Below are positions 1-7,404 of a stretch of DNA of 28,171 nucleotides, one piece after another. The translations under genes were made by a program, and so were the position numbers. This DNA comes from CAYGBW01 sp964348185 (GTDB taxonomy: Bacteria; Desulfobacterota; BSN033; WVXP01): NCBI GenBank assembly GCA_964348185.1, contig CAYGBW010000030.1, positions 1 through 28,171 on the forward strand, read 5' to 3'. The number at the start of each line of letters is the position of its first letter. The first letter of the stretch is position 1. Below the pieces are notes generated by a model. The model saw nothing but the letters and a program-made list of their open reading frames with translations, made no database searches and was not told the DNA's origin.

Positions 1-400
1 AGTGATAAAGGAGATCCAGCCTCCCCCTTTTGATTATGTAGGGGCCCGAGAATTTCATCACCTCACGGATTCTTTCTTTATATCTGCGACTGTAGCATTG
101 GGTTTCGCACTTCTTGCACATGGGTTTCGGGTCATGGGGGCACCGGAAACGTTTCTTCATCCCGTAGGTGAGAAGATCGGAACACGCTTCACACAGCTCC
201 GCTGCCTTGTCAGCAAAAAAGGCTCCCTCCCCGAGGGATAGAGAGAAAGGCTTTTTGTCCTCTTTCCCGTGTCTCTCCCGGCAGAAAATATGGAGGAACC
301 GGATGAGTATCTCGATGTCCTTTTTCTCTTTCTTGGACAGATTCAAAGGCCGACCCTCCCCGGAGAATTCCGAAATCTCTGAATACTCCATTCCCTTCAT
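1..400 (-). CDS. YgbA_NO family protein (nitrous oxide-stimulated promoter family), 3' end cut by window edge
   Basis: The reverse strand is open from an ATG at 400 to the window edge, 133 codons with no stop, so the C-terminus is missing. The product starts MKGMEYSEIS. It has a region IEILIRFLHIFCRERHG, then four cysteines in ELCEACSDLL and PMCKKCETQCYSRRY, and ends RIREVMKFSGPYI. This order (Cys-x2-Cys, a RCP..KPxCKxCxxxCY motif, then IRxVMxFSGP) is the pattern of the YgbA_NO family, small cysteine-rich proteins of unknown chemistry induced by nitric oxide in enterobacteria. The start is not marked by a good Shine-Dalgarno; an ATG three codons later (391) is the alternative. The upstream region carries a strong -10 box and a Crp/Fnr-type palindrome, which fits nitrosative control. 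The family call is my motif recognition; the regulation is inference. Confidence 0.8.
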   Translation of the reverse strand, partial: MKGMEYSEISEFSGEGRPLNLSKKEKKDIEILIRFLHIFCRERHGKEDKKPFSLSLGEGAFFADKAAELCEACSDLLTYGMKKRFRCPHDPKPMCKKCETQCYSRRYKERIREVMKFSGPYIIKRGRLDLLYH

Positions 401-431
401 TCGCTCGCCGAAGCAACCCTTTAACAGCTAG

Positions 432-473
432 ATTATAATTCGTTCACTTCAGCCATTCATTGACTTGAGTCAA
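432..473 (-). promoter_or_regulatory. Promoter with Crp/Fnr-type (HcpR-like) operator upstream of the YgbA-family gene
   Basis: On the minus strand a perfect TATAAT lies at 437-432. The perfect palindrome TTGACTTGAGTCAA (TTGAC-N4-GTCAA) lies at 460-473. With transcription starting near 425, the palindrome is centred at about -41.5, the class II activation position used by Crp/Fnr regulators. TTGAC-N4-GTCAA resembles the half-sites reported for HcpR, the nitrosative-stress regulator of sulfate reducers. The predicted leader is about 25 bases. The geometry is seen directly; the regulator identity is inferred. Confidence 0.6.
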
Positions 474-537
474 GACCATGCGAGGGGGGTTGACTGTTTA
501 CGGGCTGTTGCTCAAATCCCTTTTCGCTTTTCTCGAA

Positions 538-677
538 AGTTTTTGATAAATCTAAGGCTCGTTCCAGGCGCTCTCAAAACTCGCCCTTCGGGCTCAAGTG
601 CCGCAGCAGACGGGACTAATCTGACCCTTCGCCTAAGATTTATGAGCAAACGGCGTTCTAACGAACGCTCAAAAACT
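538..677. mobile_element. Small non-autonomous inverted-repeat element inside truncated coaBC
   Basis: AGTTTTTGA at 538-546 is mirrored by TCAAAAACT at 669-677. A second inner pair, ATAAATCTAAGGC (546-558) and GCCTAAGATTTAT (631-643), also pairs with one mismatch. No open frame inside looks coding. The inside shares ordered blocks with the element at 11912-12109 read in reverse: AGTTTTTGA, CTAAGGCTCG, AACTCG-CCTT-rich, CCCTTCGCC, CAAAAACTCC. This makes the two members of one family. The coaBC reading frame ends within its right arm. No clear target duplication was seen. Confidence 0.6.
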
Positions 678-753
678 CCCTGAGTAGTTCCACTGCCTTA
701 TGCGCAGCAATTCCGCCCCTTACCCCCAGAATAACCTTCTTGCCCTTCAACAT
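658..753 (-). pseudogene. coaBC: Truncated coaBC (phosphopantothenoylcysteine decarboxylase/synthetase), N-terminal stump
   Basis: An ATG at 753, 3 bases after the gpsA stop, opens 31 codons. The product begins MLKGKKVILGVRGGIAAHKA and continues with VELLREFL before a TAG at 660-658. This is the N-terminus of the flavoprotein half of CoaBC (family pattern LKGKKIxLGVTGGIAAYKAxELxR), the enzyme that makes phosphopantetheine for coenzyme A. Here the usual T and Y are R and H. A normal CoaBC has about 400 residues, so over 90 percent is missing. The frame runs into the right arm of the inverted-repeat element at 538-677, and no CoaBC sequence is visible beyond it. Since CoA synthesis is essential, an intact copy probably exists elsewhere. 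Confidence 0.72.
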
Positions 754-756
754 AGC

Positions 757-1848
757 CTATTCCATCCTGTTCTCTATTCTGCTGCCCAAGATCCCGGGTA
801 TTTCCTCTCCAGGCCTCCGCTTGAGCAGTTTCTCCACGGTGTCCTGGATTCTTTCACCCTCATAGAGGATGGAGTAAACCGCTTCCGTGATGGGCATCTC
901 CACCCCGACTTTTCTGGCAAGGTGATAGGCTGATCGGGCGGTGGGAATGCCCTCCGCGACTGCTTTCATGCTGGCGAGAATCTCTTGAAGGGGCTTTCCC
1001 TCGCCGAGCATGCGGCCCACGGTCCGGTTCCGACTGAGATCACTCGTACAGGTCAGAACCAGATCTCCCATCCCGGCCAGTCCCTGAAAGGTCAGGGCAT
1101 TCGCCCCTAAGGCGATGCCGAGCCGGGTGATTTCTGCGAGTCCCCGCGTAATAAGGGCAGCCCTCGTATTATGACCGAAGCCGATCCCATCAGATGCCCC
1201 AACGGCGATAGCGATCACATTCTTCAAGGCCCCACCCAATTGGACCCCAATGACATCGCGGCTTGTATAGATACGAAAGAAAGAGGCGCCCAAAAGCTGT
1301 TGAAGGGTTGAAGCCGTCGTCTGGTCTTCGGACGCGATGGTCACAGCGGTGGGAAGCTTTTGAGCCACTTCACGGGCAAAGCTAGGGCCCGAGAGGAAGG
1401 ACACTCTGCGATGAAAGGGGGAGGGGAGGACCTCTTGCAGAACCTGAGACATAAGCATGAGGGTTTCCGTCTCTATCCCCTTTGAAGCGCTCAGAACCGT
1501 GGCTGTCTCTTTCAGATAGGGGCCAGCCTCCTTGATCCGACCCCGCGCAAACTGACAGGGGACGACGGCAACGACGAGATCCTTGCCCTTACACGCCTCC
1601 TCTATTGAGGGGGTGGGGATTATGCCTGGGTGGAGTTTCACTCCGGGGAGATAAACCGTATTCTCCCGCTCTCTGGCCATGATCTCGCAGAGATCCTCTT
1701 CGTAGACCCAGAGGTGGACTTTTCCCACCTTCTCAGCGAGGAGATTGGCCAGGGTGGTTCCCCAGCTTCCAGCGCCAATGACTCCGATTTTCTTGATCAC
1801 GAAAAAGCTCTCTTTCCGACCCAATGAGGCCTCAGGTTCCTCCCCCAT
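757..1848 (-). CDS. gpsA: Glycerol-3-phosphate dehydrogenase [NAD(P)+]
   Basis: Cytosolic enzyme that interconverts dihydroxyacetone phosphate and sn-glycerol 3-phosphate with NAD(P)H, supplying the backbone for phospholipids. The 363-residue product has the dinucleotide motif GAGSWGT at 25-31, the SASKGIE segment with Lys123, the SGPSFAREV motif at 153-161 and the catalytic Lys209 in GGALKNVIAI. All are hallmark GpsA positions. The ATG at 1848 has a strong AAGGAGG 7 bases upstream, so the start is well supported, although it adds about 16 residues before the usual start. A GTG at 1800 (VIKKIGVIG) matches the family start better but has a weaker ribosome site. It is followed after 3 bases by the stump of coaBC, so the two once formed an operon. 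Confidence 0.95.
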   Translation of the reverse strand: MGEEPEASLGRKESFFVIKKIGVIGAGSWGTTLANLLAEKVGKVHLWVYEEDLCEIMARERENTVYLPGVKLHPGIIPTPSIEEACKGKDLVVAVVPCQFARGRIKEAGPYLKETATVLSASKGIETETLMLMSQVLQEVLPSPFHRRVSFLSGPSFAREVAQKLPTAVTIASEDQTTASTLQQLLGASFFRIYTSRDVIGVQLGGALKNVIAIAVGASDGIGFGHNTRAALITRGLAEITRLGIALGANALTFQGLAGMGDLVLTCTSDLSRNRTVGRMLGEGKPLQEILASMKAVAEGIPTARSAYHLARKVGVEMPITEAVYSILYEGERIQDTVEKLLKRRPGEEIPGILGSRIENRME

Positions 1849-2398
1849 CGATACGCCTCCTTCTCCCTCTCGAGGATTTGTGGTGCCCTGTTGAGGGTTC
1901 TTCCTACTACCCCCAGTTTCTCAGATTAGGCGGTGAAAAAACAAGCCATCACAACATTCTTTTTCATGGGGATTCTTCCGAGGATCTCAATAGCCTGATC
2001 CGAGATGAACACCCTTTCTTTCCCTTGAGGAGCAGCTGCGATCCATTTTGGGAGAAACGCTGGGTTCTAATCATCGGGTCAAAGGCCAAAGAGGATTGGA
2101 TCAAGTAGTCAGGGGTGGACGATTTCGAACTGGACAGGACACAGGAGATGCCCCTTCTCTGTGGAACGACTCACAGAGGGTGATTGACGTCAAGAGGCGT
2201 TTGGTATATCTGATTATACAGCAATGGATCTGGGAGTAGGGAGCGAGCTTTTGCAGTACTGTCTTTGATGTCTTCAGAAATGGTCAAATCCCTCTGGGCA
2301 GAACCGGGAAAGATGGGGTATGGTTCCGCCCTGATATACAGTGCGGCTCATTCATCGTATCGCCTAGAGTATAGGCCAATTAAAGGGGAAGGTAAACC
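1849..2398. other. Intergenic region between divergent gpsA and the solute-binding protein
   Basis: No open frame in either direction resembles a protein family. A perfect 7-bp hairpin, CTCTGTG (2157-2163) with CACAGAG (2172-2178), lacks a T run and so is not a terminator. Just downstream is the perfect palindrome TTGACGTCAA at 2184-2193. A tRNA-like TTCGAA at about 2125 has no supporting stem structure. Confidence 0.5.
2184..2212 (+). promoter_or_regulatory. Possible sigma-70 promoter for the solute-binding protein / cyclase operon
   Basis: TTGACG (2184-2189) is followed by a 17-base spacer and TATCTG (2207-2212). The -35 is good, the -10 is poor. The -35 overlaps the palindrome TTGACGTCAA, which could be an operator half. 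The leader to the ATG at 2399 would be about 180 bases. This is a weak prediction. Confidence 0.25.
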
Positions 2399-3988
2399 AT
2401 GGAAGAATTCAGGCCTTGTACGGGTGAAAGGAGATTACGCTGGTTTGTGACGGTTGCAATGTTTTTCTATTCCGTGGTATTCGCAGAGCTCTGCTCAAGC
2501 AAAGCGTCTTCTATTGAAGGGGAAAAAAACAAATTGGTCATCTGTATTTCTTCTCCGATCATATCGTACGATCCGACAGACTATCGGGACCGGAACACGC
2601 AAACGGTCCTCAAGAATATGTTTGACAGTCTTACAACCCGGAACCACAAGATGCGTGTCGTTCCCCAGCTGGCTGAGTCATGGAAGGCATTGGACGACAC
2701 GACCTGGGAGTTCAAGCTCAAGCGAGGGGTGAAATTTCACAACGGGGACGATTTCACGGCGGAAGATGTGAGTTTCACCCTGAAACGGGTTGTTAGGGAA
2801 GGGGCTCTCGATGGGAGAACCTCCCCTCGAAAGACCCTGTTAGGTCCAGTGGCAGGGGTCAGAATAGTCGACGATTACACCGTTCAAATCCAGACAGAAA
2901 CACCCTGGGCTATCCTGCCCCTGATGCTCACATTACAGGAAATCGTGCCCGAGAAATATATGAGAGCCGTGGGCTCCAAGGGTTTTCAGAAGAATCCCAT
3001 TGGCACGGGTCCTTTTCGATTTGTTCGAGGGGAAGGGGAAGAACTCCTGATCCTCGAACGCTTTGAAGGGTATTATGGTGGATCTGCTGAAAACCCACCG
3101 GTGCAAGTGGCCCCGTTGAAGTCTCTTATGTTCAAGACCATTCCGGAGAGAATAGAGCGGATAGCCATGTTGAAAAAGGGAGAATGCGATATCATTACCC
3201 AACTTCCGTCTGAGGCGGTCGGGATATTGAAAATGACGCCGGGCATCAAGGTCCTAAGCCACCCCGCTACGCGAAGCTATTTTGCTGAAATGAACTGTGC
3301 CAAACCGCGGTTCAAGGATCGACAGATTCGGCTCGCCATGAACTATGCCGTTGACATGGATGCAGTGGTCGATCATATTCTGCAAGGACATGGGAAGGTT
3401 CTGCCAACTGTTCTATTGCCAAACGCCTTTGCCTATAATGATTCTCTGAAGCCGTACCCATACAACCCCGAATTGGCCAGAGAACTACTGAGCAATGCGG
3501 GCTTTTCTCAAGGTATTCCCATTACAATCTATTGCATCGAAGACAACAGACAGTTTGCGAACATCATAGCGGTTTTTTTGACAAAGGTCGGCGTGAGATC
3601 CATGATCCATGTCATTGACAGGGCCACACCAGGGACTCTTGGCAGAGACGCTGAGTGGGATATTTTCGTAACGTCATGGGGGAACTCCACACTGGACCCG
3701 ATGGGTATCCTCGTCCCAAAGTTCAGCAGTGGGGGGCCGGGGAACTACTCGAATTACAGCAATGCGGAGGTTGATCAATTGCTTTCTCAGGCAGAGGGCA
3801 CACTAGATCTCCGCATGCGTGAGAATTACTACAAGAAGGTTCAGGAAATCATCTACAACGATGTACCTATGATTTTTGGCTATGCTGCTGAGGAGTACTA
3901 TGGTATAAGAGAAGAAGTAGAAAACTTCATACCTTCTCCGAGCGGTATGATGAACATGCACGATGTCTACTTAGGAGATGGAGACTGA
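2399..3988 (+). CDS. Family 5 extracellular solute-binding protein (peptide/nickel ABC type), orphan
   Basis: Periplasmic ligand-binding protein of 529 residues, the usual length for SBP_bac_5. A basic start (GERRLRW) precedes a hydrophobic segment at about 16-30 and a likely signal-peptidase cut near 30-37; no clear lipobox is present although a Cys follows. Family landmarks are VPQLAESWKALDDTTWEFKL, the GVKFHNGDDFTAEDVSFTLKR block typical of the DppA/OppA family signature, NPIGTGPFRF, and a C-terminal YSNYSNAEVDQLL stretch. The ATG follows GGGGAAGG at proper spacing. No permease or ATPase gene is nearby. Instead a membrane cyclase starts 3 bases after the stop, with its ribosome site inside this gene. 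I infer that it may deliver ligand to that receptor; the ligand itself cannot be read from the sequence. Confidence 0.9.
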   Translation: MEEFRPCTGERRLRWFVTVAMFFYSVVFAELCSSKASSIEGEKNKLVICISSPIISYDPTDYRDRNTQTVLKNMFDSLTTRNHKMRVVPQLAESWKALDDTTWEFKLKRGVKFHNGDDFTAEDVSFTLKRVVREGALDGRTSPRKTLLGPVAGVRIVDDYTVQIQTETPWAILPLMLTLQEIVPEKYMRAVGSKGFQKNPIGTGPFRFVRGEGEELLILERFEGYYGGSAENPPVQVAPLKSLMFKTIPERIERIAMLKKGECDIITQLPSEAVGILKMTPGIKVLSHPATRSYFAEMNCAKPRFKDRQIRLAMNYAVDMDAVVDHILQGHGKVLPTVLLPNAFAYNDSLKPYPYNPELARELLSNAGFSQGIPITIYCIEDNRQFANIIAVFLTKVGVRSMIHVIDRATPGTLGRDAEWDIFVTSWGNSTLDPMGILVPKFSSGGPGNYSNYSNAEVDQLLSQAEGTLDLRMRENYYKKVQEIIYNDVPMIFGYAAEEYYGIREEVENFIPSPSGMMNMHDVYLGDGD

Positions 3989-3991
3989 TCA

Positions 3992-6238
3992 ATGAATGTA
4001 TTCAGAGTAGTTTTCAAAGACAGAAGCCTTGCTTACAAGTTTGCATTGTTATCAGTCGGGCCCATAGTCATTTTTGTCATTTTCATCGTCCTTTTCATTA
4101 TCGATGATTTGGAGAAATCACTTATCGAAAAAACGACAATTCGGGCTCAAGGACTGACTAAACTATCCGCTCTAGCCATGTCAAACTCCTTTGTTATATA
4201 CAATAAAGATCTCCTTGACAATTTCGTTGACAGTCTGGCAAAAGAGAAAGACTTACTTTATGCCATGATCATCGATGCCAACGACGGTATGATCCTATCT
4301 CACAGCGATCACGAAAACGATGGCAAGATTCTTGATGACTCGACAACGAGTAATGCCCCGATGACAAATCAGACAGAATCACAATTGATGGTTATACAAG
4401 AACGAGAAAAAGTCTATGAAATATCTGCCCCTGTGCTTATCAGAGGTGTAGAATATGGCCTTGTGAGATTGGGATTTTCCCTGGAAGGGGTCTATGAAGA
4501 GATCGGTGTGAGGAAGGTCAGAATTACTGCGATCGCGATTGCTGCCCTAACGCTCGGAGCGTTTTTCTCCATTCTCTTAGTCCGGGCTATGAGCAACCCG
4601 ATAAAGGCCTTGGCTGAACAGTCCGTCAGGATCGGTTCCGGCGACTTCGAACAGAAGATCACCTATGACAGCAAGGACGCACTGGGTCGATTGGCAGAGT
4701 CTTTCAAAAAGATGGGAGAGAAGCTAAAGATGAATATGAGCATGCTCCAAGAGAATGAGGCGAAATACCGGACCCTCTTTGAATACTCTCCGATTTCCCT
4801 CTTGGAGGAAGACCTGTCTCAAGTCAAGACATACTTTGACGGATTGCGGGACAAGGGTGTCAAGGATCTCAAAAAGCATTTTGAGGATCATCCAGAAGAA
4901 GTCATCCCCTGTATCGATAGGATCAGGATTCAGGACGTGAACAGGAGCACTCTGAAATTATACGAGGCTGAAAGCAAAAGGAGCTTCGTGGGTCGTCTAG
5001 GAGAAATCCGGACAGAAAAAACACACAAGATGCTCATAGAAGCCCTCATCGACCTGGCCGAGGGGAAGCCGGTTGAAATCGAGAGTGTTAATCGGACATT
5101 GAAGGGTAGAGAGGTTACTGTCCTAGTCCGATTGACCATCCCCCCAGGGTACGAGAAGACCTGGTCAAAGGCATTTCTTTCGGTCCAGGACCTGACCGAG
5201 CGAGCACGGGCCGAACTCCTGGAGAAGATGTTTGGCCGCTATCTCTCTGAAGGGGTGATGAACACGATGATCGAAAACCCTAAGGCCATAAGGCTCGGCG
5301 GAGAGAGACGCCAGGTCACGATCATGATGAGCGACCTTCGCGGCTTTACGGCTCTCTCCGAACGCCTCGAACCGGAGCAAGTGCTTCAAATGCTCAACGC
5401 CTACTTTGAGGTCATGGTGGACGTGGTCCTCCAACACAACGGGACCATCAGCGAGATTATGGGCGACTCGCTTCTGGTCATCTTTGGTGCGCCGCAAAAG
5501 ATGCCAGATCGGGCCCAGCGGGCCATTGCCTGCGCTATTGCGATGCAGAACGCCATGGCCGGGGTAAGGGAGCAAAACCTCGCGCAGGGTCTACCCGAAC
5601 TCGAGATGGGGATTGGTCTCAATGAGGCCGAGGTGATTGTGGGGAACGTGGGGTCGAGAAAACGGAGTAAATACGGGGTGGTGGGAAGCGGCGTGAACCT
5701 AACGAGCCGAATCGAGTCGTACTCGGTGGGCGGCCAGATCCTGGTCTCAGAGTCGGTCCGCAGGGAGGCGGGCGAGGTCCTTCGCATCGACGGCCAGATG
5801 GAGGTCCATCCAAAGGGAGCTGAGACGCCGCTTGTGATCTACGATGTGGGTGGCATCAGCGGTCGATTCAACCTCAGCCTTGAGGACAGAGCATCGACTC
5901 TTCTCGCCCTCACCACGGAGATTCCGATCCGATACACCGTGCTTGACGATAAGTACATCGGTCAGGGTGAGCTCACGGGCGCGATTGTTAGACTTTCCCG
6001 TAAGTCCGGCGAGTTACGCCTCCAGACTGAACTGGAGCTCCTTACCAATCTCAAACTGAACCTCGTGGGTGTCAGCGACGAGCTCGCTCACAGGGACTTC
6101 TATGGGAAGACGGTGGAACGCTCCCATACCGATCCAGCCGTCTGTACGGTGCGATTTACCGCTGTGCCGCCGGGGATCGATGGGTATTTCCAGGCGGCAA
6201 TCGCCCAAGGGGCCCGCAAGGACGGGGTGTCGGGTTGA
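3992..6238 (+). CDS. Membrane class III nucleotide cyclase with HAMP, PAS-like and PilZ-like domains
   Basis: 748-residue predicted receptor cyclase. TM helices lie at about 16-38 and 176-198 and enclose an extracytoplasmic sensor of about 135 residues. A HAMP segment (about 199-250, starting SNPIKALAEQ), a PAS-like region (about 255-405) and a class III catalytic domain (about 415-620) follow. The metal aspartates are Asp448 (MMSDLRGFT) and Asp492 (IMGDSLLVIFG); transition-state residues Asn569 and Arg573 (NLTSRIES) are present. The purine-selecting Lys is Glu488 and its partner position is Gly562, so ATP specificity cannot be assumed. The C-terminal 110 residues (IPIRYTV...GAIVRLSRKSGELRL...DFYGKTV...VRFTAVPP) look like a PilZ fold without the RxxxR motif. 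It lies 3 bases behind the solute-binding protein, with AGGAG before the start, suggesting a joint ligand-sensing unit. Confidence 0.88.
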   Translation: MNVFRVVFKDRSLAYKFALLSVGPIVIFVIFIVLFIIDDLEKSLIEKTTIRAQGLTKLSALAMSNSFVIYNKDLLDNFVDSLAKEKDLLYAMIIDANDGMILSHSDHENDGKILDDSTTSNAPMTNQTESQLMVIQEREKVYEISAPVLIRGVEYGLVRLGFSLEGVYEEIGVRKVRITAIAIAALTLGAFFSILLVRAMSNPIKALAEQSVRIGSGDFEQKITYDSKDALGRLAESFKKMGEKLKMNMSMLQENEAKYRTLFEYSPISLLEEDLSQVKTYFDGLRDKGVKDLKKHFEDHPEEVIPCIDRIRIQDVNRSTLKLYEAESKRSFVGRLGEIRTEKTHKMLIEALIDLAEGKPVEIESVNRTLKGREVTVLVRLTIPPGYEKTWSKAFLSVQDLTERARAELLEKMFGRYLSEGVMNTMIENPKAIRLGGERRQVTIMMSDLRGFTALSERLEPEQVLQMLNAYFEVMVDVVLQHNGTISEIMGDSLLVIFGAPQKMPDRAQRAIACAIAMQNAMAGVREQNLAQGLPELEMGIGLNEAEVIVGNVGSRKRSKYGVVGSGVNLTSRIESYSVGGQILVSESVRREAGEVLRIDGQMEVHPKGAETPLVIYDVGGISGRFNLSLEDRASTLLALTTEIPIRYTVLDDKYIGQGELTGAIVRLSRKSGELRLQTELELLTNLKLNLVGVSDELAHRDFYGKTVERSHTDPAVCTVRFTAVPPGIDGYFQAAIAQGARKDGVSG

Positions 6239-6753
6239 TGGGTAAACCGAGCGAATCGCACTGGTGTGACTCATGAGACAATCCGTCTCAATCTGCCATA
6301 TCTGCCCTGCAGGGTGTCAAAGGGCTTGTCTATTTGGGAATCCCAGCCGATTCAGGCAGAGAAGTGTTGTCGTTCCCTGTTGAGAGGGGGGATTCATTTT
6401 TCCATTCGCCAGGTTTGAAACCTTCGCGTTCAAAGCGAAAAGCTTTAGCCTGTTTTGCAACTTGAATATCGAATACTCGCCTGCCACAGCGAGTGCTTGG
6501 GAATGGAATAATAACCGCTATGTTGAAATCAACATTGGGCTACCCCAAATCTGCCCAAAGCCGCGGCGGCAGGTCGAACAAGGAATTTCGAACAGCAGAA
6601 GTTTTCTGAAGCAACAAAACAATGCTCTTCACTTCGATATTCTGCGGTTCAATATAGATGACTTTGAGTCGTAACAGAAATCTAGCTCCTTAGGTAGGTA
6701 GTGGTTTAATGCTGATCCAGCAGTGCATCTAATCCCTTTGAAAAGGTGGGGTC
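6239..6753. other. Intergenic region holding interspersed repeat copy A
   Basis: No gene recognised. About half of the stretch is the repeat at 6392-6650. The remainder contains a short hairpin GAGAC-AATCC-GTCTC near 6276-6290 without a T run, so no terminator is claimed. Confidence 0.5.
6392..6650 (+). repeat. Interspersed repeat family, copy A
   Basis: The core at 6464-6650 is the reverse complement of 26173-26359. Both cores are 187 bases with no indels and about 11 mismatches by hand count (about 94 percent), nearly all transitions. Weaker similarity continues to about 6392, sharing CCATTCGCCAGGTTTGAAAC-like sequence with the far copy. A small open frame inside is conserved only because the DNA is; it looks non-coding. 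A short piece (TTCGAAATTCCTTGTTCGA) recurs near 20782. Confidence 0.85.
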
Positions 6754-7404
6754 ATGTTCAAATTCCTCTTCAGGAAAGAGCAGAAGATTGAATCGCTGAT
6801 CTACGACTATCTGGATAGGATGAGAATGGCCCAGGAGAATTTCTTAAAGGCCATGAACACCTATTTTGAGAAGAGCTTTTGTGAGGACTTCGAGTTTCTG
6901 ATCGAGCAGACCCACAAGGTGGAGTCTCGGGCAGACGATATTCGTAACGAGATCGAAACCATGATGTATGCAAAGGCTCTGATTCCGGAATCTCGAGGGG
7001 ATATCCTGGGTTTGCTTGAGGCGATCGATCAGATTCCCAGCGTATTCGAGCGCATTCTTTACATAATTCAAACCCAGAGGTTGAGCATTCCAGACTTTCT
7101 TGTCTTGGATATCAAGGAACTCCTCCGGGTCTCCCTAGAGTGCTGCGATCTGCTGATCAAGCAGGTGGAGGCTCTCTTCAAAAAGTCTGAGAAGGTCAGA
7201 TCACTGGGATTGCCCATAGACAACAACGAAAGCCACTGCGATCACATTGAACGGCGGCTCATCACGCGGGTTTTCGATTCGGATTTGGACCCCTTCCAAA
7301 AACTCCAACTCAAAGAAATGGTCATTCAAATGGGGGAGATTTCGGACCAGGCAGATCGCGTTTCACGGCGGGTGTACATTATCAGTGTCAAGAGGCGGGT
7401 GTAG
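6754..7404 (+). CDS. DUF47 (PhoU-like) protein, PiT accessory
   Basis: 216-residue, mostly helical cytosolic protein of the DUF47/UPF0111 family, distant relatives of PhoU that are encoded next to PiT permeases and thought to modulate phosphate transport. Two metal-binding-type E-x3-D motifs typical of PhoU-fold proteins are visible: VESRADDIRNEIE near 57-69 and the ESHCDHIERR segment near 159-168, with a third acidic run in EAIDQIP. The start ATG has AAGGTGGGG just upstream. The stop TAG shares its last base with the GTG start of the phosphate permease, so the two are translationally coupled. No Pho box was seen upstream. Confidence 0.9.
   Translation: MFKFLFRKEQKIESLIYDYLDRMRMAQENFLKAMNTYFEKSFCEDFEFLIEQTHKVESRADDIRNEIETMMYAKALIPESRGDILGLLEAIDQIPSVFERILYIIQTQRLSIPDFLVLDIKELLRVSLECCDLLIKQVEALFKKSEKVRSLGLPIDNNESHCDHIERRLITRVFDSDLDPFQKLQLKEMVIQMGEISDQADRVSRRVYIISVKRRV

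Noticed and set aside
2105..2180. tRNA-like T-loop sequence (TTCGAA) near 2125.
   Set aside because: No acceptor, anticodon or D stems can be formed around it.
6462..6674. Open frame of 70 codons with a similar frame on the minus strand at 26170-26373.
   Set aside because: The similarity reflects the 187-bp DNA repeat; substitutions show no codon-position bias by eye and no ribosome site is present.
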